A stretch of 64,000 bases of DNA. Origin: CAVRUD01 sp963849635 (lineage in GTDB: Bacteria > Chloroflexota > Chloroflexia > Thermomicrobiales > UBA6265). The translations under genes were made by a program, and so were the position numbers. Shown here in pieces: positions 25,308 through 34,959 of the stretch. Below the pieces are notes generated by a model that saw only the letters and a list, made by a program, of their open reading frames with translations, ran no database searches and was not told the DNA's origin. The DNA is taken from contig CAWKIA010000003.1 in assembly GCA_963849635.1 (NCBI GenBank), positions 124,001 to 188,000 on the forward strand, written 5' to 3'. Position 1 is the first letter of the stretch, and the number at the start of each line of letters is the position of its first letter.

Positions 25308-27467
25308 TTACCGAGAAGTACGCAGAATCACTCCAAGATCGAGCGCTCCAGCCAGAAGCGCAACCGACTCGGGTGGGAGGATCGCCCCCAGCCGGGCGTC
25401 CAGAAAGGCGATCAGTTCGCCGTACGTCGGCGACGGAGCCATGTTCGCGGGGTCCACTCCCGCCAGAGACGCAACAATCGCAACCGCCAGAGGCGATGCG
25501 GAGACGTGTCTGGTGGCGGAGAGGTCCGGGGCGCCGGGTCGCGTTTGGACATCTGCCTCATACGAACGAGTATCAGGGTACAGGTTTGGAAGCACATCCG
25601 CTACCCCCTCCGCCGAATCAAGCAGTCCAATTGCCCTATTCGGGTCATCCGACTCGCCTATGAGGCGTACTGGGGCGGAGTTGAGCATTGCCAGCAAGGC
25701 ATGATTGTTGGTGGTGACCAGCCATGTGGGCAGCGATACGACATCCGGCGTTGCAATCACTGATTGGGCATACGTGACCGTTGCTACGGCAGCGGCAAGC
25801 ACCGCCTGATCCATGCCTAGATCGACGCCGGTGGCCACCGGCATCGACAGTAGCGCCTCGATCAAGGTCACTGCCAGAAGCGGCAGCGGCGCACTCGCCA
25901 GATCTCGATTGACGGCAATGCGGTGGCTTCCGGTCCTAGTATCGACGACCCGAAACGTCGTGCCGTGCAGCAGCGGCGCGAATTCGACCGGTGATGTGGT
26001 CGCCAATCGGAGGAGTCCTGGAGTGCCATCAAGGTGTCCCGAGAGACGCTCAGCCCCCGGGAACGTTGCTGCCAGCACCCAAGTGGCCCGGAGGGTGACG
26101 TCCTCCAGGCGATCCCCGGCGGAGTCATAGAGAGCGAGTAAAGGAGTCGCTTCGATGTGACCGACGCCGAGTGCCTCGATCGCTTCCTGAAGCTCTCGTC
26201 TGACCGACTCAAAGGTTCGTGAACTCGTCACGTTCGGCGAAGGTAGCGCCGGGTCGAACAGCGCCGAATTCCGAGGGACTAGCGGACGCGACCGCAAGAG
26301 GGCCTCGGATGAACGGGGGAGAGGATCGATCTCATCGGGAGAGAACTCGACGTAGGGACTACCCAGGACAAGATCGAGCGCGGTGGCCAATGCCATCGCG
26401 TTCGCCGGAGAGATGACTTTGCCGATCCGTTGGTCGATCAGGGTCAGGGTTGTGTCGTCAAAGCCATATCTGGCTCCTGGTCCGGGTGCCCCGGCAAATC
26501 GGCGCAGAAGTGCCGCCAGTGCGTCGTTTCCGCGAGACCCCTCCGGGGGTAGTGCCGCGTAGACGCTGTCACCCGCGATTGCGTCGTAAAGGCTGCCGGC
26601 ATCCGTTTGGCCGAGGTCGTCACCGATCCAGACGTCTCCGTACCGCGATGTGGAGACGCCGAGGTGATCTGGCCCTGCCGCACCCGATGAGTTGAGGAGA
26701 GCGAGCAGGGCAAAGTTGTTGTAGATCGTCAAGGTCGATCCCGCCGTAGCGAGGTCCGGCCGCAGGAGGACCATCTCAGCGTAGGCGACACCGTCGAGAA
26801 TGTTGGCGATCACCTCTTCGTGAAAGGAATTGACATACGGGTCATGGAGGGCCTCGTGGACGAGCACATTGACGAGCGTTTCCGGTGCCTCGGTCGCGAA
26901 GGCATCGTTCACGCGAAGTGAGTATCTGTCGCCTGACGCGTCCAGGTAGGCGATAGCCGACGAGCCCAAGTCGACGAACGAGACATCCGCGAAGGGCCGG
27001 CCGCTCTGGTTGCGCCCATCCAAAACCGCCGCCACGATCGCCTGATAAGGGTCCCAGTCGCTCATCATCAGCAGGGAAGCGCGGAGCGCCGGATTGGAAA
27101 CGATCGCAATCGTCTCGGGTGCGTCGAACCGGGCGAGCGCCACCGTGACGCTTTCGGGTTGGACATCGCGAATGCGGAGGAAGTCTGTTAACCGTTCGCG
27201 GGCTTCGGCCTCGTCCAGCCGGGTTCTGACGACCTCGCCGTCAATGCAAAACTCCGGGCACCCATCGCCGGCTACCAGGAATGGACGGGCCGCTAGCAAC
27301 TTTTCGGGTGAAGATCTCGGGTCGATCTCCAGAACCTGGATATGGTCAAGTTCCCCATTGGAGGCCGAGGCGATTCGTGGTGTGAGCAGGACCGCAAGCA
27401 ACAGTATCCAGCCCGCGAAACCGCGGCCAATCCGAGACTTTGACCATGTCCAGGTGGAATTGCTCAT
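25308..27467 (-). CDS. Secreted protein with HExxH motif and an internal duplication lacking it
   Basis: 719 residues from ATG 27467, with a signal peptide ending near ASA at residues 33-36. Residues 204-208 are HEALH, followed by FHEEV at 215-219: a zinc-metalloprotease-like arrangement. From about residue 480, a second copy of the same unit appears: LAVTLIEALLSMP aligns with VNVLVHEALHDP, NNHALLAMLNS with NNFALLALLNS, and GAILPPESVALLAGALDL with GKVISPANAMALATALDL. In the second copy both zinc His are lost. I do not recognise the family. It is divergent from the aldolase gene at 27582. The frame continues upstream to 27872, but that part covers the aldolase and is not coding. Confidence 0.7.
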   Translation of the reverse strand: MSNSTWTWSKSRIGRGFAGWILLLAVLLTPRIASASNGELDHIQVLEIDPRSSPEKLLAARPFLVAGDGCPEFCIDGEVVRTRLDEAEARERLTDFLRIRDVQPESVTVALARFDAPETIAIVSNPALRASLLMMSDWDPYQAIVAAVLDGRNQSGRPFADVSFVDLGSSAIAYLDASGDRYSLRVNDAFATEAPETLVNVLVHEALHDPYVNSFHEEVIANILDGVAYAEMVLLRPDLATAGSTLTIYNNFALLALLNSSGAAGPDHLGVSTSRYGDVWIGDDLGQTDAGSLYDAIAGDSVYAALPPEGSRGNDALAALLRRFAGAPGPGARYGFDDTTLTLIDQRIGKVISPANAMALATALDLVLGSPYVEFSPDEIDPLPRSSEALLRSRPLVPRNSALFDPALPSPNVTSSRTFESVRRELQEAIEALGVGHIEATPLLALYDSAGDRLEDVTLRATWVLAATFPGAERLSGHLDGTPGLLRLATTSPVEFAPLLHGTTFRVVDTRTGSHRIAVNRDLASAPLPLLAVTLIEALLSMPVATGVDLGMDQAVLAAAVATVTYAQSVIATPDVVSLPTWLVTTNNHALLAMLNSAPVRLIGESDDPNRAIGLLDSAEGVADVLPNLYPDTRSYEADVQTRPGAPDLSATRHVSASPLAVAIVASLAGVDPANMAPSPTYGELIAFLDARLGAILPPESVALLAGALDLGVILRTSR

Positions 27468-27581
27468 CGGTTGCAGTATATCTACGCAACTCGCGGATAA
27501 TGGCGCACTGCGAGGTCGCGAGCGATGCGATGCTTCAAGCGATGAGGGGATGGCACTCGATGCCTGCGAGCGAGATCGGTT

Positions 27582-28613
27582 TTGGATTTCCGTGGTGACT
27601 GGGCCGCCCTGCCGACGGCTGCGATGCGCAAGGCTATGGCCGAAGCGGAGCTTGGCAACGACATGGACGGCGAAGACCCGACCGTGAACCGGCTCGAAGA
27701 GCGGGTCGCCGGGATGCTCGGCAAGGAGGCGGCGATGTTCGTCGCCTCCGGCACGATGGGCAATCTGATCGGCATCATGTCCCAGGCGCCGTGGGGTACC
27801 GAGATCCTGGTGGGCGATCAGTCCCACATATTTGGGGCGGAACAGGGAGGAGCGTCGGCCCTGGCTGGCCATCCGTTCAGGCCCCTCTCAAACGACCGCC
27901 TGGGAGCTATTGACCCGGACGATGTCGCCCGGGCAATCAATCCCGACGATCAGCATTACGCCCGTACCGGGTTGCTCTGCCTCGAGAACACTCACAACGT
28001 CCGCGGCGGCACGGCGATTCCAGTCGACACGATCCAGGCTATCGCGGATGTCGCCCACGGTGCTGGAATCCCCGTCCATCTCGACGGCTCCCGCCTGTGG
28101 CACGCATCGGTGGCGCTTGATACCCCGCTGGAGGTCCTGGCTGGTCCAGTCGACACGGTCCAGGTCTGCCTGTCGAAGGGCCTGGCCGCTCCTGTCGGAT
28201 CGATGCTGGCCGGTCCAAGCGATGTGATCAAGGAGGCGCGGCGGCACCGCAAGATCCTTGGCGGCGCAATGCGCCAGGCGGGCGTACTCGCGGCGGCGGG
28301 TCTCGTCGCGCTCGACGAGATCTATCCGAGGTTGGATGAAGATCATCGCAACGCTCGTCGCCTGGCCGAAGGACTCGCCGAGCTCCCGGGTGTGTCGGTC
28401 GACCTCGAGAGCGTGCAGACGAATCTGGTGTACGCGAGGTTCCCGGCGGTGTTACCTGGGCACGAACTCGAAACGCGGCTGAAAGCCGAAGGAATCCTGG
28501 TCGGTGCCTACGACCCGAAGCGCGTCCGGTTTGCGCTCCATTACCAGATCGACCAGGCCGGAATCGACCGAACCTTGGCCGCCGTCAAGCGGATCGTCAC
28601 CCAGGCCGCCTGA
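27582..28613 (+). CDS. Low-specificity threonine aldolase (PLP-dependent, fold type I)
   Basis: About 343 residues. GNDMDGEDPTVNRLEERVAG, VASGTMGNLIGIM, LENTHNVRGGTAIP and HLDGSRLWHASVAL are family hallmarks, and LSKGLAAPVGSML carries the PLP-binding Lys. The enzyme cleaves threonine or related beta-hydroxy amino acids to glycine plus aldehyde. The N-terminal motif usually reading RSDT is RGDW here. The frame begins at TTG 27582; ATG 27560 (MPASEIGF) lies upstream in another frame with a fair ribosome site (GAGGGG), so a missing or extra base in the TTTT run at 27580-27583 may hide the real start. Confidence 0.85.
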   Translation: MDFRGDWAALPTAAMRKAMAEAELGNDMDGEDPTVNRLEERVAGMLGKEAAMFVASGTMGNLIGIMSQAPWGTEILVGDQSHIFGAEQGGASALAGHPFRPLSNDRLGAIDPDDVARAINPDDQHYARTGLLCLENTHNVRGGTAIPVDTIQAIADVAHGAGIPVHLDGSRLWHASVALDTPLEVLAGPVDTVQVCLSKGLAAPVGSMLAGPSDVIKEARRHRKILGGAMRQAGVLAAAGLVALDEIYPRLDEDHRNARRLAEGLAELPGVSVDLESVQTNLVYARFPAVLPGHELETRLKAEGILVGAYDPKRVRFALHYQIDQAGIDRTLAAVKRIVTQAA

Positions 28614-30164
28614 TCAGGTTTGAGGTGCCAATGAGACCAATTCCGCCCTGACGTACCCAATCGTGCCGGACTCAGGCTCCCGCACCGGAATCCACGCGAA
28701 ACCTCCTGCGTCTTCGACCGGTCCAATGGCAACCAGCATCGTCCCGCCCGACAGATCCGCCACGACTGGAGCGTCGGGATCTGGCGCGGAATGGAGCGCT
28801 ACCGACGCGTCGTTGGTTACAAGCTCGGTCCCGGCCTGCACCAACGTGGGATCGACTGGTCCCGCGGCGACAGGCGATGCCGTCGCAGTGCTATCGGCGT
28901 GAATCTGCGGGGGCGCAGGCGGCTCGCTGCCGCCCGAAACCTCAAGCACGATGCCGGACTCGGGAGACGTTTGCACGAAGATCGTGCCGTTCGATCCCCA
29001 ACTGACTCCGATGAATGGCGTCTCGCCGTCTGTGTTCTCGGTGAGCACCGAGTCTTGGCCCGGACCCGACTCGGAGGACGGGCGCACAAAGAGCCCAGAG
29101 GAAACTTGGGTCCCAGTGCCCGTGAAGACGATCCACTCGCCGTCCGGCGAAAACGCTGTCCGGACCGGCACGACCGCCAAGGGTTCGTCGGGTCCGCTGG
29201 CCAGTAGTGGTTCGACGTCTCCGGTTTCAAGGTCGAGCAGACCAAAAGGCGTATCGATCAACCCGAACTGCCCTGCGAACAGAGCATCGAAGACGAGCAG
29301 TTGATCGCCCTTTGGTGACACTGCCGCAAGGGTTGGATATCCGCGCTCAGGGTCAGTCCGCCCAGCAATATGGCGAAACGCGAAGTCGTCAAGGGAGATC
29401 TCCCAGACACCGTTTTTCGAATCGTCCGTATCGGTCTGCGCAAACGTGTAATAGAGCGTATTACCGTCCGGCGAAAACCCCATGCCGAAGTACACGACCA
29501 TTGGGGTGGTCAATGCGACGGAACCGATCGTGTCCGCCTCACCCGAGCCATCCGCCGGAACGAGCATGAGTTGTGTGCCTCGCCAGTCGCCATTCCATGG
29601 GCTACGGGCGAAGGCGATCAGTTGGCCATCCGGCGACCACGTTGGGAGGATGTCCATATCGAATGGCTCGGCGTCTACATCAGTGAGGAAATTGATCCCC
29701 TCAGACACGCCATCGTCGGTCAGATTGATGACATCTCCCGTCTCGGGAGTAAAGACCCAGATATCGGCATCGTGGAAATAGACCGGGCCATTCTCGGTGA
29801 ATGCTATCCGGGTCCCATCCGGGGACCAGCGGACGTAGTCCTCCGCAATTGAGAGGATGCCGTGTTCCTCAAATGACAAGCACGAATCGGTCGAGTCGCT
29901 GTTTGGCGATGTCACCTTCTCGCCAAGCCTTGCCGTGTCCAGTGCGCAGAGGCGATCCTGCTCGTTGTCGTAAGTGGCGATCCACTTACCGTCCGGAGAC
30001 ATCGACAGATACCGGCCTTCGAAGGTCACTTCGCGAGTCTCGGTTACGGTAGGGACGTTGGCGCTCGGAACTGCCTCCGGCGTGGATTCCTGCGCGCTGG
30101 CAGTCATATTAGCCAGCGTCAGGAGGACGACAATAAGACCCCCGATCTTCACATTGCGTTGCAA
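28614..30164 (-). CDS. Secreted beta-propeller (PD40/TolB-like) protein with C-terminal SH3b domain
   Basis: 516 residues from TTG 30164, preceded by TAGGAG seven bases upstream; a signal peptide (IGGLIVVLLTLANMTASA) follows. At least five PD40/WD-like blades are visible by their repeated W/FSPDG motifs (LSMSPDGKWIATY, VRWSPDGTRIAFT, PTWSPDGQLIAFA, MGFSPDGNTLYYT, TAFSPDGEWIVFT). The last 70 residues (ASVALHSAPDPDAPVVADLS to GYVRAELVSL) form a bacterial SH3 domain. The long frame joins the upstream rhodanese reading frame without a stop, but the join region is non-coding and the TTG start separates the genes. It probably binds the cell wall or a ligand; no enzyme motif is seen. Confidence 0.8.
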   Translation of the reverse strand: MQRNVKIGGLIVVLLTLANMTASAQESTPEAVPSANVPTVTETREVTFEGRYLSMSPDGKWIATYDNEQDRLCALDTARLGEKVTSPNSDSTDSCLSFEEHGILSIAEDYVRWSPDGTRIAFTENGPVYFHDADIWVFTPETGDVINLTDDGVSEGINFLTDVDAEPFDMDILPTWSPDGQLIAFARSPWNGDWRGTQLMLVPADGSGEADTIGSVALTTPMVVYFGMGFSPDGNTLYYTFAQTDTDDSKNGVWEISLDDFAFRHIAGRTDPERGYPTLAAVSPKGDQLLVFDALFAGQFGLIDTPFGLLDLETGDVEPLLASGPDEPLAVVPVRTAFSPDGEWIVFTGTGTQVSSGLFVRPSSESGPGQDSVLTENTDGETPFIGVSWGSNGTIFVQTSPESGIVLEVSGGSEPPAPPQIHADSTATASPVAAGPVDPTLVQAGTELVTNDASVALHSAPDPDAPVVADLSGGTMLVAIGPVEDAGGFAWIPVREPESGTIGYVRAELVSLAPQT

Positions 30165-30208
30165 AGTGTGACTCCTAGCAACTGGGCTCGATGTCCCTGA
30201 GCGCTTGT

Positions 30209-31214
30209 CTAGGTGAGTGGCGTCAATTCGGCGATCGCCAGGTCGAGGTCCTTCCGGCCCCAGTGAGCCCAGCCACGGTCGAAGACGCGAACGCGTTCGT
30301 ATCCAAGGAGAGAGAGAACAAGCCAGGTCTGTCCCGCCTCCACCCCAAAGCGCGCCACCACCGCACACCTCGTCCTCCGGCAAGATACCGGCATCGCGGA
30401 ATTGACCGGCGAGCACCTCTGGAGCAAGCAATCGGCCCGCCTTGTCGCGCAGCGAGTTGGTCCATGGCAGGCGAATTGAGCCTGGGATCATTCCGCGATG
30501 GAGGAGCCCGTTGAGGTCATCATCGGCTTCGTCTTCGGTTCGGACATCGACGATGGTCAGGTTCGGATCGGCGTAGCGGTCGACCATCTCGTCAAACGGT
30601 ATCGTCCAATCAGGCTCAACCGAAAGGGTCACCGCGCCAGCCTCGCGCGGATCGACTCCGTCCTTAGACGACGATTCGCCCGCACCGCGCCAGGCGCCAA
30701 GGCCGCCGTCGAGTATGGATGCCTGGCGCAGGCCGAAGTACCTCAAGATCCAGACCATATGGGCGGCGTACCGGTTCTGGTCGGCATCGTACGCGACGAC
30801 CGTCGAGTCGTTGTCGATCCCCATGCGGCCGAGGAGATCCTCGCGGGCATTCGGGTCGTTGCGCGTCCCGAGCAGGACGCCGTAGATGTCCGAGTAGGGA
30901 TCGATCCAATCCTGCCACCAGGTGTGGATCGCGCCGGGAACATGTCCTTCGCGGTAGGTCGGCAGGTCGGACAGGTCGAGAATCACGAGGTGATCGGCGT
31001 CCACACCGGCCCGGCGCTCACGGAGCCAGGCGGCATCGACCTGCAATGGCGGATCGCCCAATCCGGGGAATGCGGCGACTGGCTCCGGTGCGATCGACTC
31101 GATGGATGCGCCACGGCACCCGGTCAGGCCGAACGTCGCGATCGCTCCCGCCCCCATCAACAGGTGGCGGCGAGAAAGCGTGTGAAACTGGATCCGGTGA
31201 GAAAAGACTTCCAT
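30209..31214 (-). CDS. Tat-exported tandem rhodanese (thiosulfate sulfurtransferase-like), frameshifted
   Basis: About 335 residues. A Tat/lipoprotein-type signal (SRRHLLMGAGAIATFGLTGC) is followed by two rhodanese domains: first LVILDLSDLPTYREGHVPGA to the GIDNDSTVVAYDADQNRYA region, then TIVDVRTEDEADDDLNGLLH to the C-terminus. The frame changes near 30355: PEDEVC ends the long frame, and VARFGVEAGQTWLVLSLLGY to ELTPLT continues in another. In the second domain the active-site loop reads A-R-F-G-V-E instead of the usual C-x-x-G; the shift sits here, so the missing Cys may be an artefact. The TolB-like gene follows 45 bp downstream. Confidence 0.8.
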
Positions 31215-31331
31215 ACCGGGGAGTCTACAACGTTGCCCAACACCCGCCGGTTACTTGGTCAACAGCCGGAGGGGATGTCATGATGAACGAGCATATTGGG
31301 CAGGCGCGCGGGCTCCCGGACTCGCCACGCA

Positions 31332-32501
31332 ATGGACCTAGAAATGAATCCTCGCGCGTTTGCGGTTGCCGTTGTCGGATTGGTATTGCTCGGGGGTGTG
31401 CTGGCGATCGGGTTGAGCCGAGGGTTTGACCGAAGTATCTCCGGCGATCTCGACACGGAGTTCGCGGCAAGGGCCACGGAGCGATCAGTTCGGTTCGACA
31501 ACCTGGCCGAACGCGGCGACGCAGCCGATGATTTCCCCTTCCTCTCCGCTCCTGACCCTGTCCCGTCTCCGCAAGATCCGACCGATATCGTCAGCCTGGT
31601 CGGTCCGGCTGTGGTGACGGTCGTCGCGGAGCAGTCTGGGTCCGGGCCCGAGTCGGGCGAGCTCGGTCGGGGCACCGGCTTCATTGTCTCGGATGACGGT
31701 TACGTCATCTCTAACTGGCACGTCGTCACCGATGCAGACTCGTTGACGGTCATCATGGCCGATGGCGACGAGCGTGCCGCTGAACTGGTTGGTGAAGATC
31801 GCGTCAGCGATCTCTCCGTGTTGCGTATTGAGGGTGACATTCCCGCGACCGTACCCCTGGGCGATTCGGCGGACCTTCAGCCGGGGCAGCCCGTGCTGGC
31901 TCTGGGGTCACCGCTCGGTACCTTCACCAATACCGTTACCCGCGGGATTGTAAGCGGCGTCGGCCGGTCGGTTCCTGGCGCGCCGTTGTACACCGATCTG
32001 GTCCAGCACGACGCCGCGGTGAATCCTGGCAACTCCGGCGGGCCACTGGTCAATCTCGCCGGGGAGGTTGTCGGCGTCAACACGCTCGGCATCTCGGTGA
32101 CGGCGGAGGGTGCCTCGGCGGAAGGCATCTTCTTTGCCATTCCATCGAACACAGTCCGTGAGATTGCCGCCCGGTTGATTCGCGACGGCGCCGTTATCTA
32201 TCCCTATCTTGGCGTCGAATTCGAGCCAATCACCCCGAGCTTGGTGGCGGTCTACGACCTCCCGGTCAGCCTGGGCGTCATCGTTGCGGAAGTTCTCCCG
32301 AGTGGTCCCGCCGCGCCCGCCGGGTTACGTCCCAATGATGTCATTCTCGCGATCGATGATCGCCCGATCGACACCGCCAACCCGCTGATCAAGGTCTTGA
32401 TGGAGTACGTTCCTGGAGACGCGGTCGTCCTGACTGTCTGGCGCAACGGTGACGAGATCGACATCGACCTGACGCTTGAGGAGCGACCTCCGGACGAGTA
32501 G
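31332..32501 (+). CDS. HtrA/DegP-type serine protease (S1C) with PDZ domain
   Basis: About 389 residues: one N-terminal membrane anchor (AFAVAVVGLVLLGGVLAIGL), a trypsin-like domain with catalytic His in SNWHVVTD, Asp in VSDLSVLRI and Ser in NPGNSGGPL, then a PDZ domain (GVIVAEVLPSGPAAPAGLRP, then NDVILAIDDRPI). It should degrade or refold damaged envelope proteins. The ATG at 31332 gives a short basic head before the anchor; 31344 is also possible. It is transcribed alone, divergent from the rhodanese, and is followed by hairpin terminators before the convergent SIMPL gene. Confidence 0.93.
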   Translation: MDLEMNPRAFAVAVVGLVLLGGVLAIGLSRGFDRSISGDLDTEFAARATERSVRFDNLAERGDAADDFPFLSAPDPVPSPQDPTDIVSLVGPAVVTVVAEQSGSGPESGELGRGTGFIVSDDGYVISNWHVVTDADSLTVIMADGDERAAELVGEDRVSDLSVLRIEGDIPATVPLGDSADLQPGQPVLALGSPLGTFTNTVTRGIVSGVGRSVPGAPLYTDLVQHDAAVNPGNSGGPLVNLAGEVVGVNTLGISVTAEGASAEGIFFAIPSNTVREIAARLIRDGAVIYPYLGVEFEPITPSLVAVYDLPVSLGVIVAEVLPSGPAAPAGLRPNDVILAIDDRPIDTANPLIKVLMEYVPGDAVVLTVWRNGDEIDIDLTLEERPPDE

Positions 32502-32525
32502 GTATCCAGATGAGTCGCAACGAGA

Positions 32526-32568
32526 AGCCCCCTGCTGAACGCTTTACAAAGGCATCCAGCCGGGGGCT
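32526..32568. terminator. Hairpin after htrA-like gene
   Basis: AGCCCCC at 32526-32532 pairs with GGGGGCT at 32562-32568, enclosing about 29 nt with further weak pairing. It lies 25 bp past the protease stop in a convergent intergenic region, so it may terminate either strand. Confidence 0.5.
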
Positions 32569-32645
32569 AAGTCGTTGTGGCAAAGCCGGTGCCGTGGGTA
32601 GGGCCGGCTCGTGTTTAGCGCTGCAAGGGCTTCGTCTGGCATAGC

Positions 32646-32663
32646 CTGGGGTTTCAACCCCAG
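32646..32663. terminator. Compact hairpin before the SIMPL gene end
   Basis: CTGGGGTT pairs with AACCCCAG around a two-base loop, between two convergent genes and only 4 bp from the SIMPL stop codon. A related CCCGGGG/CCCCGGG hairpin occurs at 42527-42547, so this may be one of a family of small dispersed palindromes used as bidirectional terminators. Confidence 0.5.
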
Positions 32664-32666
32664 ATC

Positions 32667-33446
32667 TTACGACGCCGGTTCGAGCTCGAAGACCATGTAG
32701 ACGGTCGCCATGATGTCGGTCGATCCGGCCTGAACGGGAACCGCGTAGCCGGCACTATCGTCCATTTCGGCCGCGGCTGAAGGGTAGTAATCGACCGGAG
32801 TCGGGGGCGCGGTGGTCTGCTCGTCGATCGAGACGATCCGGCTGACTGTGAGACCGGCTGCCGTGGCGATGTCGTTCGCCTTCGCCATGGCATCTTCGAC
32901 GGCGGCGATGCGGGCCTGGCTGGCGGCGGCTGTCGTGTCGTTCACGAAGAAACTGACGCCATAGACGTTGTTCGCGCCCGCGGCGACGACCGCATCGAGG
33001 ATCGTTCCCAGGGAATCGAGCTGGCGAACAGTGACAGCTACTGTGTTCGAGACCTGGTAGCCGAGGATGCGGGTGACGGTGCCGTCGTCATCGTAGTCGT
33101 AGAGGATGGTGACGCTGTAGTCGACGGTCCGAACGTCGCGCTCGGCGACGCCCGCGTCCGTCACCGCCGTCAAAATGGCGGTCATGGTCGTGGTGGCCTC
33201 GGTTTGAGCGGTGGACAGGGTTTCGTCCTCGATCGTGACGCCGAATGAGACCGAGGCGGTGTCGGGTTCGACGACGACCGTCCCTTGGCCAGTTACGGTC
33301 AACGTCGTTGGCGATGGTTCGGTGGTGGTGACCGTGGTTGATTCCTGTGCGGCGGCGTAGCGCGTGGTGGCAACGACCAGGGCGAAGACCAGGGAGATTC
33401 CGATGAGGGCGGCGATTTTCGTGTGCAGACGGATCCGGGATGACAT
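32667..33446 (-). CDS. Secreted SIMPL (DUF541) domain protein
   Basis: About 259 residues from ATG 33446, which starts MSSRIRLHTKIAALIGISLV with a signal peptide ending near YAAAQES. The SIMPL fold is visible in LTVTGQGTVVVEPDTASVSF, the paired MTAILTAVTDAGVAERDV (RTVDYSV) segment, and the end region IVSIDEQTT. Members are periplasmic or surface proteins of unclear role; some interact with kinases or outer-membrane machinery. The region up to 33576 holds no gene. Confidence 0.88.
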   Translation of the reverse strand: MSSRIRLHTKIAALIGISLVFALVVATTRYAAAQESTTVTTTEPSPTTLTVTGQGTVVVEPDTASVSFGVTIEDETLSTAQTEATTTMTAILTAVTDAGVAERDVRTVDYSVTILYDYDDDGTVTRILGYQVSNTVAVTVRQLDSLGTILDAVVAAGANNVYGVSFFVNDTTAAASQARIAAVEDAMAKANDIATAAGLTVSRIVSIDEQTTAPPTPVDYYPSAAAEMDDSAGYAVPVQAGSTDIMATVYMVFELEPAS

Positions 33447-33576
33447 GGAAACGACTCCTTCTTGGGATTGCAAAGGCGAATAGAACTCCGGTGGGCCAGT
33501 CGCCCGCCGGATGTCGTGTTGCCAACTGTTCGATTGACGCTGAACGTAAGGATTGAGTTCCCGGCCCGGTTAGGGG

Positions 33577-34891
33577 CTACCGGATGATACCGATCCGGCG
33601 GGCGCGGGCGTTTAAGCGGTGGAGGACGACGACGAGCGCGCCGAGCAAGACCAGGACCACGCCAAGCACAATCTCGATCAGTCGCCAGTTGGAGATGCCC
33701 GAATCGGACACGGAGCCGGACTGTCGCTCCGGCGCGGCCGAACCAGATGCGTCGGCCTGGGCGACGTCCCCCTCCGACCCATCTTCGGGCGCTTCGGTTG
33801 AGATGCCGATGGTGGGAACCGGTTCGGTGCTTTCAGCGCCAGCCGTAGGAGCTGCGAACGCGGCGGAACGTTGACCATCGTCAGAAGACTCATCGTCCGC
33901 CGGCTCAGGAGGGGCGAGCGCCGGCGGCAGCGCCGGCCGCGGGTTCTCGGGCGGCATTGCCGCCGCTTGTCTCGGCACTATCGGCCGCGTTGCCATCATC
34001 AACACTGTCTGAGGCCACGTCGAAGTCGGCATCCGCAGACTCGCCCAGGCTCTCTTCTTCCGCCCCGGACGTGTCCGCCTCGCCATCGGTAGCGGATTCG
34101 GCGCTTTCAGGGGCAGCGGCTGCCGAGATCGAATCTGAGTCGCTGGTGGTGTCCGCCGCACCTGCTTCTGCCGGGGGAGCCTCCGCGTCGCCGGCGCTTG
34201 GAGCGCCGGCGGCCGGCGCATCGTCGGCCGGCACAGGCTCGTCGAGCGCAGAATCCTCGGTCTGACCGGCAATCCCGGCATCCGCCGCTCCAGGCTTGGA
34301 GTTCGTGCCGTCTCCGGATCCGGCACTGCCGGACTCCCCGCCGGTTCCGTCGTCGGTAACGGCTCCAGGACCCGGTTGATTGGCGCCGCCCGATGCTGGA
34401 TCGGATTGGAAGGCGGTGTCGTCGCCGGATTGTTCCTGCTGAGAAGAGAGATTTGCCGAATTGTCGGAGTCCTCCCCGATCTCGGTCAGGACATCCCCGG
34501 CGCCGACGACCAGCAACAAGAGCAAGCAGGCGACGGTTGCCGCCTGCAGCTTGGGCAGGAGCGGTAGGAACCGGGCAAACCGACTGGTTCGGACGGGATG
34601 GGCATAGTCCTGGCTCAGCGCAAACGACCGTCGTGGCCGGTACTGAGGTAGACCATTGAGCAGGGAAACCGTCGCGCGGAGTTCGGCAAGCTCGCGGCGG
34701 CAATCGGTGCACGTGGCGATATGCCCGGCCGCCGCCAGGGAGAGATCGCCCTCGAGCCGGTTGTCGATGAAGGCGCTCAGCGCGTCGGTATCGAGGTGCT
34801 GATGCGTGGGGATGTTGCGGACACGCTCTCCCTGCCCGGGCGGAGCGCCGGATGGAGCGTCATTGATGTGGTTGTCGGGACGATCGGGCAT
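33577..34891 (-). CDS. Anti-sigma factor with zf-HC2 domain (frameshifted)
   Basis: About 438 residues across one frame change near 33925. The head holds a zinc-binding anti-sigma domain (LSAFIDNRLEGDL, then HIATCTDCRREL, where HxxxCxxC binds zinc). A membrane segment (LQAATVACLLLLLVVGAGDV) follows near residue 120. Beyond it lies a very long, Ala/Asp/Glu/Ser-rich region of low complexity. After the shift, SNWRLIEIVLGVVLVLLGAL adds a second membrane helix and a short basic tail. It is 68 bp downstream of the ECF sigma gene on the same strand, the usual order. The exported acidic region would be the sensing part. Confidence 0.82.
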
Positions 34892-34959
34892 CAGCTGAAT
34901 CCGGTTCCATGGATGAGTACGACGGTATCGACGGTACTGCTCTGGAGGTGACTCTGGGG

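Noticed and set aside
28614..31214. One 866-residue fusion of rhodanese and TolB-like propeller
   Set aside because: The join region is low-quality sequence; the rhodanese continues in another frame to a stop at 30209, and the propeller protein has its own start, ribosome site and signal peptide.
32646..32663. T-arm of a tRNA
   Set aside because: The loop lacks the 7-nt TTCRANT form, and no acceptor, D or anticodon stems surround it.
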